A stretch of 64,000 nucleotides of DNA from contig NZ_UPSE01000493.1 in NCBI RefSeq assembly GCF_900573885.1, positions 62,001 through 126,000 on the forward strand, in the 5' to 3' direction. The notes below the pieces were generated by a model. That model saw only the letters and a program-made list of their open reading frames with translations. It was not told the origin of the DNA and did not search any database. The DNA is from Pseudomonas viridiflava. GTDB taxonomy: Bacteria > Pseudomonadota > Gammaproteobacteria > Pseudomonadales > Pseudomonadaceae. Positions 7,348 through 16,596 of the stretch are shown here, piece by piece (the stretch's first letter is position 1; each line of letters begins with the position of its first letter). The position numbers and the translations under genes are program-made.

Positions 7348-9021
7348 ATGAGCACGTCCAATCGTTACCGTGACACCGTTATCCGCGCCGCCCGTGGCAC
7401 GCAGCTCAGCGCCAAAAGCTGGATGACCGAAGCGCCGCTGCGCATGTTGATGAACAACCTCGACCCGGAAGTGGCGGAGAACCCCAACGAGCTGGTGGTG
7501 TACGGCGGCATCGGTCGCGCGGCACGCAATTGGGAGTGCTACGACGCCATCGTCAAAGCGCTCACTGCGCTGGAAGACGACGAAACCCTGCTGGTGCAAT
7601 CGGGCAAACCGGTTGGCGTATTCAAAACCCACAGCAACGCGCCGCGTGTGCTGATCGCCAACTCCAACCTGGTGCCGCACTGGGCGAGCTGGGAACACTT
7701 CAACGAGCTCGACGCGAAAGGCCTGGCCATGTACGGCCAGATGACCGCCGGCAGCTGGATCTACATCGGTAGCCAGGGCATCGTGCAAGGCACCTACGAA
7801 ACCTTTGTCGAGGCCGGCCGCCAGCATTACAACGGCAACCTCACCGGCAAATGGGTGCTTACCGCCGGCCTCGGCGGCATGGGGGGCGCGCAGCCGCTGG
7901 CAGCGGGCATGGCCGGCGCCTGTTCGCTGAACATCGAATGCCAGCAGAGCCGCATCGATTTCCGCCTGAAAACCCGCTACGTCGATGAGCAGGCCGATGA
8001 CCTGGACGACGCCCTGGCGCGCATCGCCCGCTACACCGGCGAAGGCAAAGCCGTGTCCATCGCCCTGTGTGGCAACGCCGCCAACATTTTGCCGGAGCTG
8101 GTTCGCCGCGGCGTGCGCCCCGATATGGTCACCGACCAAACCAGCGCCCACGACCCCCTGAACGGCTACCTGCCCAGCGGTTGGACCTGGGACGACTACC
8201 GCGCCAAAGCGCAAACCCAGCCGGCCGAGGTGGTGAAAGCCGCCAAGCAATCGATGGCCGTGCACGTCGAAGCCATGTTGGCGTTCCAGAAAATGGGTGT
8301 GCCGACCTTCGACTACGGCAACAACATTCGTCAGATGGCCAAAGACGAAGGCGTGAGCAATGCCTTCGATTTTCCCGGCTTCGTGCCCGCGTATATCCGC
8401 CCGCTGTTCTGCCGTGGCGTCGGCCCATTCCGCTGGGCCGCGCTGTCGGGCGACGCTGAAGACATCTATAAAACCGATGCCAAGGTCAAAGAGCTGATCG
8501 CCGACGATGCGCATCTGCACCGCTGGCTCGACATGGCCCGCGAGCGCATCGCGTTCCAGGGTTTGCCGGCACGTATCTGCTGGGTCGGCCTGGGCCAGCG
8601 CGCCAGGCTGGGCCTGGCCTTCAACGAAATGGTGCGCAGTGGCGAGCTTTCGGCGCCGATCGTGATTGGTCGCGATCACCTGGATTCCGGATCGGTGGCC
8701 AGCCCGAATCGTGAAACCGAAGCGATGCGCGACGGGTCGGATGCAGTGTCCGACTGGCCGCTGCTTAACGCATTGCTCAACACGGCCAGCGGCGCCACCT
8801 GGGTGTCGCTGCACCACGGCGGCGGCGTCGGCATGGGCTTTTCCCAGCATTCGGGCATGGTGATTGTCTGTGACGGCACCGATGAAGCCGCGGCGCGTAT
8901 CGCCCGTGTGCTGCACAACGACCCGGCAACGGGAGTGATGCGCCATGCCGATGCGGGTTACGAAATCGCGATTGATTGCGCGCTGGAGCAGGGCTTGAAC
9001 CTGCCAATGATCACGCGATGA
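7348..9021 (+). CDS. hutU: Urocanate hydratase
   Basis: Second step of histidine breakdown: urocanate to 4-imidazolone-5-propionate using tightly bound NAD+. 557 residues, the family length. The ATG at 7348 is chosen (AGGGA 7 bases upstream, [14 protein letters not shown] onset) over an upstream in-frame codon at 7309. The NAD-binding region contains [14 protein letters not shown], and the active-site cysteine lies in [26 protein letters not shown] near the C-terminus is a family signature. It is first in a hutU-hutI-hutG run behind a HutC-like operator. Unlike most pseudomonads, histidase (hutH) is not next to it. Confidence 0.97.
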   Translation: MSTSNRYRDTVIRAARGTQLSAKSWMTEAPLRMLMNNLDPEVAENPNELVVYGGIGRAARNWECYDAIVKALTALEDDETLLVQSGKPVGVFKTHSNAPRVLIANSNLVPHWASWEHFNELDAKGLAMYGQMTAGSWIYIGSQGIVQGTYETFVEAGRQHYNGNLTGKWVLTAGLGGMGGAQPLAAGMAGACSLNIECQQSRIDFRLKTRYVDEQADDLDDALARIARYTGEGKAVSIALCGNAANILPELVRRGVRPDMVTDQTSAHDPLNGYLPSGWTWDDYRAKAQTQPAEVVKAAKQSMAVHVEAMLAFQKMGVPTFDYGNNIRQMAKDEGVSNAFDFPGFVPAYIRPLFCRGVGPFRWAALSGDAEDIYKTDAKVKELIADDAHLHRWLDMARERIAFQGLPARICWVGLGQRARLGLAFNEMVRSGELSAPIVIGRDHLDSGSVASPNRETEAMRDGSDAVSDWPLLNALLNTASGATWVSLHHGGGVGMGFSQHSGMVIVCDGTDEAAARIARVLHNDPATGVMRHADAGYEIAIDCALEQGLNLPMITR

Positions 9022-9030
9022 TGCTTTGCT

Positions 9031-9056
9031 CCCCTCTCCCGCCGGCGGGCGAGGGG
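9031..9056. repeat. 26-base GC-rich palindrome between hutU and hutI
   Basis: CCCCTC and GAGGGG arms around CCCGCCGGCGGG. It resembles the short REP-like palindromes dispersed in gamma- and xanthomonad genomes. In the transcript it would form a hairpin that could stabilise the hutU message. Confidence 0.6.
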
Positions 9057-9091
9057 CCTGAACGTGAACGCTTCACCGGCTCGGAGGTTCC

Positions 9092-10300
9092 ATGCTGCAC
9101 CTTTGGTTCAACTGCCACGCCGCCACGCTGGCCGGCGGCACGTATTCGACCATCGAGAACGCCGCCATCGTCACGGCCAGCGGGCTGATCAAGTGGATTG
9201 GTGCGTATGCCGACGTGCCGGCCGGCGAGTATGCGCAGCGCCATGACCTGCAAGGCGCCTGGGTCACCCCCGGCCTGATTGATTGCCACACCCACGCCAT
9301 TTTTGGCGGCAACCGCAGCGCCGAGTTCGAGCAGCGTTTGCAGGGCGTGAGTTATGCCGATATCGCGGCGGCGGGCGGCGGCATTGCCAGCACCGTGCGC
9401 GCCACCCGCGCCGCCAGCGAAGATGAATTGCTCGCCAGCGCTACCCAGCGGGTGCGGGCGTTGTTGCGTGATGGCGTGACCACGGTGGAAATCAAATCCG
9501 GCTACGGTCTGGACCTGCCCACCGAACGCAAGATGCTGCGCGTGGCCCGCCGTCTGGGCGAGACGTTGCCGGTAACGGTGCGCAACACCTGCCTGGCTGC
9601 CCACGCGCTGCCGCCGGAATTTGCCGGTCGCAGCGATGACTACATCGAGCACGTGTGCACAGAAATGCTGCCCGCTCTGGCCCGTGAAGAGCTGGTGGAT
9701 GCGGTGGACGCGTTCTGCGAGCACCTGGCGTTTTCCCCGGCGCAAGTGGAGCGGGTGTTTATCGCAGCGCAGCAGTTGGGGTTGCCGGTAAAGCTGCACG
9801 CCGAGCAATTGTCGGCACTGGCTGGGTCTAGCCTGGCGGCGCGGTATCAGGCGCTGTCGGCGGATCATCTGGAATTCCTGACGGCCGATGACGCCAAGGC
9901 CATGGCAGCGGCCGGCACCGTCGCGGTGCTGTTGCCGGGCGCGTTTTATTTCCTGCGCGAAAGCCAGTTGCCGCCCGTGCAGTTGTTGCGCGAACACGGC
10001 GTGGCGATGGCCATTGCCAGCGACCTCAATCCCGGCACCTCGCCGGCATTGTCGCTGCGGCTGATGCTGAATATGGCCTGCACGCTGTTCCGCCTGACGC
10101 CGGAAGAAGCATTGGCCGGTGTCACCCTTAATGCCGCCAAAGCGCTCGGTCTGGGCCGCAGCCATGGCAGCCTGGAAGCAGGCAAAGTGGCAGATTTCGT
10201 CGCCTGGCAAATCGCCCGACCTGCCGAGCTGAGTTATTGGCTGGGCGGCGAATTGAATAAACGCGTAATCCGCCACGGCCGGGAGCTGATTGATGTCTGA
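9092..10300 (+). CDS. hutI: Imidazolonepropionase
   Basis: Third step of histidine degradation: hydrolyses imidazolone propionate to N-formimino-glutamate. 402 residues of the amidohydrolase fold. Metal ligands appear in [14 protein letters not shown], and in [16 protein letters not shown] and [10 protein letters not shown] further on. [19 protein letters not shown] is a family signature. GGAGG precedes the ATG. It overlaps hutG by 8 bases and follows hutU in the same unit. Confidence 0.97.
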   Translation: MLHLWFNCHAATLAGGTYSTIENAAIVTASGLIKWIGAYADVPAGEYAQRHDLQGAWVTPGLIDCHTHAIFGGNRSAEFEQRLQGVSYADIAAAGGGIASTVRATRAASEDELLASATQRVRALLRDGVTTVEIKSGYGLDLPTERKMLRVARRLGETLPVTVRNTCLAAHALPPEFAGRSDDYIEHVCTEMLPALAREELVDAVDAFCEHLAFSPAQVERVFIAAQQLGLPVKLHAEQLSALAGSSLAARYQALSADHLEFLTADDAKAMAAAGTVAVLLPGAFYFLRESQLPPVQLLREHGVAMAIASDLNPGTSPALSLRLMLNMACTLFRLTPEEALAGVTLNAAKALGLGRSHGSLEAGKVADFVAWQIARPAELSYWLGGELNKRVIRHGRELIDV

Positions 10301-11123
10301 CCTGATCGAACGTCCTTACGCATTTTCCCAAGGCACGCTGCCGTTACTCATCAGCATGCCCCACGCCGGGTTGCAGCTGACGCCGGCAGTGCAGGCCGGG
10401 CTGGTGGCTCAGGCGCAGGGTTTGCCGGATACCGACTGGCATATTCCAGCGCTCTACGCGTTCGCTGCCGACCTGGGCGCCAGCACCCTGGCCGGCAACT
10501 ACTCGCGTTATGTGATTGACCTCAATCGCCCCGCCGATGACCGCCCCCTGTACGCCACGGCTACGACCGGTTTGTACCCCGACACGCTGTTCGACGGCGC
10601 GCCGCTGTTTATCGAAGGCGGCATACCGTCGGCGCTTGAGCGGGAGCGTTACCTGCAGGAAATCTGGGTGCCGTATCACCGCGCCCTGAGCGATGAGCTG
10701 GCCCGGCTGAAGGCGCAGTTTGGCTATGCGCTGCTGTTCGACGCCCATTCCATTTGTTCGCGGGTGCCGCGTTTGTTCGACGGCAGACTGCCGGACTTCA
10801 ACCTCGGCACCCATGATGGCGCCAGTTGCAATCCGGAACTGGCGCAGCAGCTGGTTCAGGTGTGCGCAAGAGCGCCGCGTTACAGCCACGTGCTCAACGG
10901 CCGCTTCAAAGGCGGGCACATCACCCGCCATTACGGCCGTCCCGCCGAGCGGGTGCAGGCGGTACAACTTGAAATCGGCCAGCGTATTTATATGGATGAG
11001 CAGGCGCCGTTCACCTTTCGCCCGGAGTTGGCGGAAGAGGCGCAGGTGGTTCTGCGAGGGTTGCTGAAAAATTATGTGGCGTGGGCGCAGGCCCATTACG
11101 CCAGCAGCGCCGCCACGGTTTAA
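10293..11123 (+). CDS. hutG: N-formylglutamate deformylase
   Basis: Final step of the five-step Pseudomonas histidine route: N-formylglutamate to glutamate and formate. 276 residues from the ATG at 10293, which overlaps the end of hutI; GGGAG lies 7 bases before. Markers are [47 protein letters not shown] and the metal-site HITRHYGRP. Having hutG of this type implies the route through formylglutamate, which also needs HutF; no hutF is in the window. A convergent lipoprotein gene follows after 16 bases. Confidence 0.95.
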   Translation: MSDLIERPYAFSQGTLPLLISMPHAGLQLTPAVQAGLVAQAQGLPDTDWHIPALYAFAADLGASTLAGNYSRYVIDLNRPADDRPLYATATTGLYPDTLFDGAPLFIEGGIPSALERERYLQEIWVPYHRALSDELARLKAQFGYALLFDAHSICSRVPRLFDGRLPDFNLGTHDGASCNPELAQQLVQVCARAPRYSHVLNGRFKGGHITRHYGRPAERVQAVQLEIGQRIYMDEQAPFTFRPELAEEAQVVLRGLLKNYVAWAQAHYASSAATV

Positions 11124-11139
11124 CCCCGACCGGCGCGGC

Positions 11140-11583
11140 TTATTTCCAATCGATGCGCGCCAGCTTCCAGTCTTCTCCTTCCAGCCACCACTCCAGCTTC
11201 ACGCTGTAGTGGTTGGCATTGTCTGGAATCAGTCCTTCAGCTCCGGTAACCGCTACCTGCGCTTCGGTGTAACCCTTGGTGGACGAGGCCGGGTCAAGGC
11301 TGCTGGTTTTGCTCAGGGCAATCACCCGCACGTTGTTGTAGCGCAGGAACAGGCCGAGCATCGTGCGCTTGGCCCATTCGCGGTCGTACTGCTGCTGGGC
11401 GCGGAATTCGGGGTGCAGCTGCTCCATGACGTCGCTGCTGCGCTTTGCTTCGAGGTTGTCTTGCAGCTGTTGCACGGCCGCTTCGAGGGCCGCCTTGGGG
11501 TCGCTGTTGGAACAGCCGGCGAGCAGCGTCAGCGCCAGGGCTATAAACCACAGGCGGGCGAAGGGAATTATCCGGTCTGACAT
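11140..11583 (-). CDS. Hypothetical lipoprotein
   Basis: 147 residues from the ATG at 11583, which has CGGAG 7 bases upstream; an ATG six codons earlier (11601) lacks one. The N-terminus is a signal peptide ending in the lipobox LLAGC (Cys about residue 23), so it is lipid-anchored. The rest is a compact alpha/beta domain (about residues 35-147) shaped like SnoaL/NTF2-type folds, with FRAQQQYDREWAKRTMLGLFLRYNNV and a WW-rich C-terminus. No named family is recognised; the fold comparison is a guess. Confidence 0.72.
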   Translation of the reverse strand: MSDRIIPFARLWFIALALTLLAGCSNSDPKAALEAAVQQLQDNLEAKRSSDVMEQLHPEFRAQQQYDREWAKRTMLGLFLRYNNVRVIALSKTSSLDPASSTKGYTEAQVAVTGAEGLIPDNANHYSVKLEWWLEGEDWKLARIDWK

Positions 11584-11701
11584 GCTCAACTCCGTTTTCA
11601 TGGTTATGATGCCCGGCAGAGCTCAGGCGCCTTTGCGGGGAAATGTACCCGACCCACAGGGATTGCGCGTGCAGGCGTCTTAATTAACAAGGGAGTGCAG
11701 C

Positions 11702-12673
11702 ATGCAGACTTTGTATCCGGAGATTAAGCCTTACGCGCGCCACGAACTGGCCGTGCAGGCGCCGCACGTGCTGTATGTTGACGAAAGCGGCACGCCGGAT
11801 GGTCTTCCCGTGGTGTTTCTGCATGGCGGCCCGGGCGCCGGGTGCGATGGCGCCAGCCGCCGTTATTTCGACCCCAACCAATACCGCATCATTACCTTCG
11901 ACCAGCGCGGTTGCGGGCGCTCCACACCTCACGCCAGCCTGGAAAACAACACCACCTGGGATCTGGTCGCCGACCTTGAAGCGATTCGCCAATTCCTCGG
12001 CATCGATAAATGGGTACTGTTCGGCGGCTCGTGGGGTTCGACCCTGTCGCTGGCCTACGCGCAAACCCATCCCGAACGCGTACATGCTTTGATTTTGCGC
12101 GGCATCTTCCTGTGCCGGCCGCAGGAAATTCGCTGGTTTTACCAGGAAGGCGCCAGCCGCCTGTTCCCCGACTACTGGCAAGACTACATCGCGCCGATTC
12201 CACCGGAAGAGCGTCACGACCTGGTCTCGGCCTTCCACAAGCGCCTGAGCGGCACCGACCAGATTGCCCAGATGCACGCTGCCAAAGCCTGGTCGACCTG
12301 GGAAGGCCGCACCGCCACCCTGCGCCCGAACAGTCAGGTGGTGGAACGCTTTAGCGAGCCGCAGCGAGCGCTGTCGATTGCCCGGGTCGAATGCCACTAT
12401 TTTATGAACAACGCGTTTCTTGAGCCGGACCAGCTGATTCGCGACATGCACAAGATTGCCCACCTGCCGGGCATCATCGTGCACGGGCGCTACGACATGA
12501 TCTGCCCGCTCGACAACGCCTGGGAACTGCACCAGGCCTGGCCCAACAGCGAGCTGCAGATCATCCGCGACGCCGGCCACGCCGCCGCCGAGCCGGGCAT
12601 TACCGATGCGCTGGTGCGCGCCGCCGAGCAAATCGCCCGCCGCTTGCTCAACCTGGCGCCCGACGAAGCATGA
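11702..12673 (+). CDS. pip: Proline iminopeptidase
   Basis: Removes N-terminal proline from peptides in the cytoplasm. 323 residues, alpha/beta-hydrolase fold. The oxyanion motif HGGPG is at 41-45, DQRGCGRS at 67-74, and the nucleophile in GGSWGS is Ser110. [13 protein letters not shown] carries the acid and DAGHAA the catalytic histidine. The family S33 layout is complete. It overlaps dtd by ATGA, so the pair is translationally coupled, as in other pseudomonads. Confidence 0.95.
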   Translation: MQTLYPEIKPYARHELAVQAPHVLYVDESGTPDGLPVVFLHGGPGAGCDGASRRYFDPNQYRIITFDQRGCGRSTPHASLENNTTWDLVADLEAIRQFLGIDKWVLFGGSWGSTLSLAYAQTHPERVHALILRGIFLCRPQEIRWFYQEGASRLFPDYWQDYIAPIPPEERHDLVSAFHKRLSGTDQIAQMHAAKAWSTWEGRTATLRPNSQVVERFSEPQRALSIARVECHYFMNNAFLEPDQLIRDMHKIAHLPGIIVHGRYDMICPLDNAWELHQAWPNSELQIIRDAGHAAAEPGITDALVRAAEQIARRLLNLAPDEA

Positions 12674-13107
12674 AGGGACTGATTCAACGCGTCGCTCAGG
12701 CGCGTGTAGAGGTATCGGGCGAAACCGTTGGCGCCATCGAACAGGGCCTGCTGGTGCTGGTTGGCGTCGAACCGCAAGACAGCAAAGCCAGCGCCGACAA
12801 GCTGCTGCATAAACTACTCAACTACCGCGTTTTCAGCGATGCCGACGGCAAGATGAACCTGTCGTTGAGTGACGTGGCGGGCGGTCTGTTGCTGGTGTCG
12901 CAATTCACCCTGGCCGCCGACACCAAAAGCGGCTTGCGCCCGAGCTTCTCCAGCGCCGCGCCACCGGCATTGGGCGCTGAGCTGTTCGACTATCTGGTTG
13001 AACAGGCGCGGGTGAAACACCCGGTGGTTGCCACCGGGCGTTTTGGTGCGGATATGCAGGTGTCGTTGGTCAACGATGGGCCGGTGACCTTCCTGCTGGA
13101 GAGCTAA
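12670..13107 (+). CDS. dtd: D-aminoacyl-tRNA deacylase
   Basis: Hydrolyses D-aminoacyl-tRNAs (D-Tyr and others) and glycyl-tRNA(Ala), protecting translation. 145 residues, the family length. Begins [15 protein letters not shown]; contains the SQFTLAAD strand, [12 protein letters not shown] and the C-terminal [11 protein letters not shown] with the gating Gly-Pro. It is the second gene of pip-dtd. A decayed second copy of its middle and end lies at 15601-15831, downstream of the repeat-protein gene. Confidence 0.96.
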   Translation: MKGLIQRVAQARVEVSGETVGAIEQGLLVLVGVEPQDSKASADKLLHKLLNYRVFSDADGKMNLSLSDVAGGLLLVSQFTLAADTKSGLRPSFSSAAPPALGAELFDYLVEQARVKHPVVATGRFGADMQVSLVNDGPVTFLLES

Positions 13108-13209
13108 GCGTCGAGGTGCTTCTCAACTCCGGCGTTGTGGTCTCTTTGCCATTCTTGACCAAGCCTTAGCCGCAAAAGACTCGGCAGATACACCGAGCCT
13201 ATGCTGAAT

Positions 13210-13259
13210 CCGCCACCGTTCCCGTGCGCATCAGGCGATCCGCACAGGAGCGGCGGCGG
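13210..13259. other. Imperfect inverted repeat between dtd and the repeat-protein gene
   Basis: CCGCC...GTGCG pairs loosely with CGCAC...GGCGG across a 12-base centre. It lies between two convergent genes and may terminate one or both. No T-run is evident. The rest of the 213-base spacer shows nothing recognisable. Confidence 0.3.
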
Positions 13260-13320
13260 TATTCAGGAAGGTGACAAGTGCGGCATTCGCTAATGCAAAC
13301 CTGCAACCGTCGAAGTGCGA

Positions 13321-15228
13321 CTAACGCGTAGGCCCCGTTGGGGCAGAGGTCGCGCCTTGGGCTGTTTGTGCAGGCACCGCGTTAATCCAACCGGACGAAC
13401 CGGCGGTGCCCGATGGGGCCGAGATTGTGCCTTGGCTTGGGGCCGGTACGGCGATAATCGAAACAGACGATCCGGAGTTGCCCGGTCGGACAGAGCCTTG
13501 GCTTGGGGCAGGCACGGCGATGATGCCAACGGACGAACCGGCGGTGCCCGATGGGACCGAGATAGTGCCTTGGCTTGGGGCAGGTACGGCGATTATCGAA
13601 ACAGACGATCCGGAGTTGCCCGGTCGGACAGAGCCTTGGCTTGGGGCAGGCACGGCGATGATGCCAACGGACGAACCGGCGGTGCCCGATGGGACCGAGA
13701 TAGTGCCTTGGCTTGGGGCAGGTACGGCGATTATCGAAACAGACGATCCGGAGTTGCCCGGTCTGACAGAGCCTTGGCTTGGGGCAGGCACGGCGATGAT
13801 GCCAACGGACGAACCGGCGGTGCCCGATGGGGCCGAGATAGTGCCTTGGCTTGGGGCAGGTACGGCGATAATCGAAACAGACGATCCGGAGTTGCCCGGT
13901 CGGACAGAGCCTTGGCTTGGGGCAGGCACGGCGATGATGCCAACGGACGAACCGGAGGTGCCCGATGGCGCCGAGATTGTGCCTTGGCTTGGGGCCGGTA
14001 CGGCGATAATCGAAACAGACGATCCGGAGTTGCCCGGTCTGACAGAGCCTTGGCTTGGGGCAGGCACGGCGATGATGCCGACGGACGACCCTGATGGGCC
14101 CGATGGGGCAACGATTGTGCCTTCAACCTGACCAGAGTCCGCGCCATTAAGATTTCCAAGGGTACCGTGATACAGCAACTCGGAAGATTGTGGATTAAAA
14201 GCTCCGTTTATGATTCCGATCTGTATGAGATCGTTATCACTGACCTTAAAGCCGCCCATTCTAAAAATGGCGCCGCCCTTGATATCCTGCTTGGTAGCGT
14301 AGTAATAGGAACCTCCATTGTTAACCTGTCCCAAGTATCGCCCGTTTACCCAAACAACTACCTCGCGGCCAGCATTGATGAGCTCTGAACCCATCGTTAC
14401 CGCGACAGCACCATTTTCCAGTTTTACGTCAGCAATCCAGGGTAAGAACGTGGGGTTGTCATCCGCAGAGCGAAGTTCTCGCGCGTGATCCATATAGCGG
14501 ACCGCGCTTTTTATCGCTGTTATTTCTCTGGATATACCGTGGAAAACGTCTGCGGTGGAGCCGTTGCTCAGGCGGGTAGAACCCCCGACAACTCCCACAA
14601 CGTGTCCCCCGATTATTAGAGGGCCACCTGTATCGCCATTTTCTGGCCTGCCGGTCAGGGGTTGGGTGTAAATTGATTCGCGAGGATCTTTTGCACTTCC
14701 CAGCCCATGTCCGTCGACTGAAACATTGAGACGTTTCTGGCTGTAATGGTATTCCATACCATACCCGTATACCTCTCCTGCCGAGCCATTTGGAATTGGA
14801 CGTTCCATATCAAGATAGTCAGGGCCGAGTTTTGCGTATTCCGAAAGAACATGGTCCTGACTCAAGAACAATATCTGCAGGTTTTCAGAGAGCGGGATGT
14901 GGTCGTTCACGTGCACCCTGGTGCCGTCTGGGTAGTAGACCTCATTCGGTTGGCCGCAACTTGCTGCAGTAAGAATGGCATTGCGGGTGATTGCCGAACC
15001 GGTGCAGGAGCCCGTTGGTCCTCCCATCATGGTTGTTTGCACAACCCAGGCTTTGGAGGTACTGAGGCCATTGGAAATGGCCAATGCCGACGGAGACATG
15101 AACGACGCCGATATGGCGAGTATTGCTGCAACTGTTGGCGCAGTGAAAGCACTTTTTAATATGTTTGTATTAATCGATCGATCATGCTTGATTGTTTCGG
15201 CACACTTTATCAAGTCGCTGATATTCAT
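13321..15228 (-). CDS. Secreted trypsin-fold protein with substituted catalytic residues and a repeat tail
   Basis: 635 residues; CGGAG precedes the ATG. Residues 1-50 form an export signal ending SALA, so cleavage would expose Ile51-Ser-Asn-Gly, resembling the mature Ile-Val-Gly-Gly end of S1 proteases. The S1 landmarks follow, but the His motif TAAHC reads TAASC (Ser90) and GDSGGP reads GDTGGP (Thr200). Two of the three catalytic residues are thus changed; Asp199 is kept. A beta-rich domain spans about 262-362. Residues 381-610 are ten units of 22 or 24 residues (SSV[GS]IIAVPAPSQG plus linker), ending in a degenerate unit. Base composition is more A+T-rich than the neighbours over the protease domain. 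Probably a binding or structural pseudoenzyme; role unknown. Confidence 0.82.
   Translation of the reverse strand: MNISDLIKCAETIKHDRSINTNILKSAFTAPTVAAILAISASFMSPSALAISNGLSTSKAWVVQTTMMGGPTGSCTGSAITRNAILTAASCGQPNEVYYPDGTRVHVNDHIPLSENLQILFLSQDHVLSEYAKLGPDYLDMERPIPNGSAGEVYGYGMEYHYSQKRLNVSVDGHGLGSAKDPRESIYTQPLTGRPENGDTGGPLIIGGHVVGVVGGSTRLSNGSTADVFHGISREITAIKSAVRYMDHARELRSADDNPTFLPWIADVKLENGAVAVTMGSELINAGREVVVWVNGRYLGQVNNGGSYYYATKQDIKGGAIFRMGGFKVSDNDLIQIGIINGAFNPQSSELLYHGTLGNLNGADSGQVEGTIVAPSGPSGSSVGIIAVPAPSQGSVRPGNSGSSVSIIAVPAPSQGTISAPSGTSGSSVGIIAVPAPSQGSVRPGNSGSSVSIIAVPAPSQGTISAPSGTAGSSVGIIAVPAPSQGSVRPGNSGSSVSIIAVPAPSQGTISVPSGTAGSSVGIIAVPAPSQGSVRPGNSGSSVSIIAVPAPSQGTISVPSGTAGSSVGIIAVPAPSQGSVRPGNSGSSVSIIAVPAPSQGTISAPSGTAGSSGWINAVPAQTAQGATSAPTGPTR
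13399..14088 (-). repeat. Five tandem 138-bp repeats (ten half-units of 66/72 bp)
   Basis: Five near-identical copies of a 138-bp unit lie inside the gene at 13321-15228, each encoding a 22-residue A unit (SSVGIIAVPAPSQGSVRPGNSG type) and a 24-residue B unit (ending TISAPSGTAG). The shared core ccttggcttgg recurs at 13430, 13496, 13568 and 13634, alternating 66- and 72-bp spacing. Copies differ at only a few positions, indicating recent expansion or gene conversion. Confidence 0.95.
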
Positions 15229-15277
15229 CAGAAATACTCCGGTTTAATGCCATGTGAGTGATTTTAAGATCATGGAT

Positions 15278-15293
15278 TTCCCTGCTTAGGGAA
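15278..15293. other. Perfect hairpin in the leader of the repeat-protein gene
   Basis: TTCCCT-GCTT-AGGGAA, about 50 bases upstream of the minus-strand start at 15228. It could be an operator or a 5' leader hairpin. Confidence 0.4.
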
Positions 15294-15345
15294 CCTTCTT
15301 CACTATGTAGCGAAGACCGGATCAGGTTCGTCCTGCCCGACAAGA

Positions 15346-15361
15346 GTTTCAATATCGAAAC
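15346..15361. other. Palindrome in A+T-rich spacer
   Basis: GTTTC-AATATC-GAAAC within the 603-base gene-free stretch 15229-15831. It is upstream of the repeat-protein gene and may be a regulator site. The remainder of 15229-15600 is A+T-rich and holds no ORF with a start signal. Confidence 0.35.
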
Positions 15362-15600
15362 TTCTGTTAAAGGTGCGTCTTACACGTAAATAATATTTTT
15401 CTTAGCGCTTAATGTAGTGGGGCGCTTCCCAAGTGAGACGTATCTATGCGTTTAAAGTTTGAACCAGTAGCGGTCTTAGGGGTTTGCTGTTTTAGTTGTG
15501 AGTAAATGGAAATTAATGGTCTCTATTTCAACAGCAAATTACGCTGCGCTTAATTGCCCGGCACACTTTTCGGAACATTTAAGTTTCGAGCACTTCGCTC

Positions 15601-15831
15601 TTGCATGACATTCAGCGATTCCCCGCCAAGACGAATTTTTCGCGGGCGGCTTGTTTTTCGTGATTGTCGCTCGCAAACCAGGAGCGGCTACGCCAGCGCG
15701 GCGGCACCTGCTTTAGGAGCAAGCTGTTTGACTACTGGTTAAGCAGGCGAGGGAAAGCACCCGGTGGTAGCCACCGGGCGTTTGGAGCGGATAGGCAGGT
15801 GTTGCTTGATGAAGTTGCTGCTAAAAATTGA
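15601..15831 (+). pseudogene. dtd: Decayed duplicate of the middle and 3' end of dtd
   Basis: This stretch aligns with dtd. TTCAGCGAT at 15611 corresponds to 12833 of dtd, GCGGGCGG at 15642 to the AGG codons region near 12877, and 15723-15809 runs parallel to 12981-13070 (gctgtttgactac, aagcaggcg, cacccggtggtagccaccggg) with several one-base deletions and an in-frame TAA in TGGTTAAGC. The end ctgctaaaaattga matches the dtd terminus. The copy is shorter by about 50 bases overall. It lies in the same orientation as the intact gene, with the repeat-protein gene between them. Confidence 0.8.
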
Positions 15832-16419
15832 TTAGCGACTCAGCGCTTCGGCAACAAAGTCGAGGCGATCCTGGCCGAAGTGCATTTCTCCGTCGACAAA
15901 GAACGTCGGCGCACCAAACGCTCCGCGTTTGATGGCGTCTTCGGTGATGTCTTTCAAACGCTGCTTAACCGCTTCGTCATTCACCAGCCGCTCGAACTCC
16001 GCCGGCTCCAGCCCGGCTGCGCTAAGCACCTGCGCGACCACGGCCGGGTCGCCCATGTTCTTCTGCTCCACCCACATCGCCTTGAACACCGCTTCCACGT
16101 AAGTATGGAAATTCGCCGTATCCAGGTAGCCCGCCGCGCCCCGCATAAGCACCAGCGTGTTGATCGGGAAGAACGGGTTGAACGCCATCGGCACGCCGTA
16201 GCGAGTGGCGAAGCGACCGAGGTCGCCAAAGGTGTACTTGGCCTTCGCCGGAATCGCCACAGGCGACTGGTTGCCCGTGGCCTTGAACACGCCGCCAAGC
16301 AGCATCGGTTTCCAGGTGATTTCCACGCCGGCGTCAGCGGCGATTTTCGGCAGCTGGGTCCACGCCAGATAGGTGGTGGGGCTGCCGAAGTCGAAGAAGA
16401 ATTCCAGGGTTTTGCTCAT
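15832..16419 (-). CDS. 2-hydroxychromene-2-carboxylate isomerase-like protein (DsbA/kappa-GST fold)
   Basis: 195 residues from the ATG at 16419, where the fold begins (MSKTLEFFFDFGSPTTYLAW); an upstream in-frame start at 16497 would add 26 poorly conserved residues. DFGSP holds the Ser that binds the glutathione thiol in HCCA isomerases, and the cis-Pro motif is FGAPTFFVDGE near the C-terminus. There is no CxxC, so it is not a disulfide oxidase. HCCA isomerase acts in naphthalene catabolism, but no such genes are nearby. A glutathione-dependent isomerase or transferase of unknown substrate is the safe reading. Confidence 0.83.
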   Translation of the reverse strand: MSKTLEFFFDFGSPTTYLAWTQLPKIAADAGVEITWKPMLLGGVFKATGNQSPVAIPAKAKYTFGDLGRFATRYGVPMAFNPFFPINTLVLMRGAAGYLDTANFHTYVEAVFKAMWVEQKNMGDPAVVAQVLSAAGLEPAEFERLVNDEAVKQRLKDITEDAIKRGAFGAPTFFVDGEMHFGQDRLDFVAEALSR

Positions 16420-16596
16420 TTTTTGGTCCGCTGTTTTTGTTGGTTGCTGGAAGGCGCCATTACGGAATTCGAGGTTTTCGGGGCTAAGGCCTTGCAAGGC
16501 GCCCCGCAGCTTTAAAGCGCAGCGTACTTAGGTACGTGAGCATTTAAAGCGAGGACGCAACGCAGCAAGGCCGACGACCCGGAAACCGTCCGTTGA

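Noticed and set aside
7282..8946. 554-codon minus-strand ORF opposite hutU
   Set aside because: It is an antisense frame kept open by high GC codon use of hutU. It has no start signal and no domain, while hutU is complete.
13399..14088. Possible CRISPR array
   Set aside because: The repeats are contiguous in-frame 66/72-bp coding units with no unique spacers, and no cas genes are nearby.
13315..14131. Two long plus-strand ORFs through the 138-bp repeats
   Set aside because: They are antisense shadows of the repeat array, repeat the same words without a recognisable domain, and lack ribosome sites. The minus-strand gene has a signal peptide and a protease fold.
14167..14388. Plus-strand 73-codon ORF within the protease gene
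   Set aside because: It is antisense to the beta domain of the secreted protein and has no ribosome site or recognisable motif.
15832..16419. Thiol-disulfide oxidoreductase (DsbA) function
   Set aside because: There is no CxxC motif; DFGSP at the active-site position fits the HCCA isomerase/kappa-GST group.
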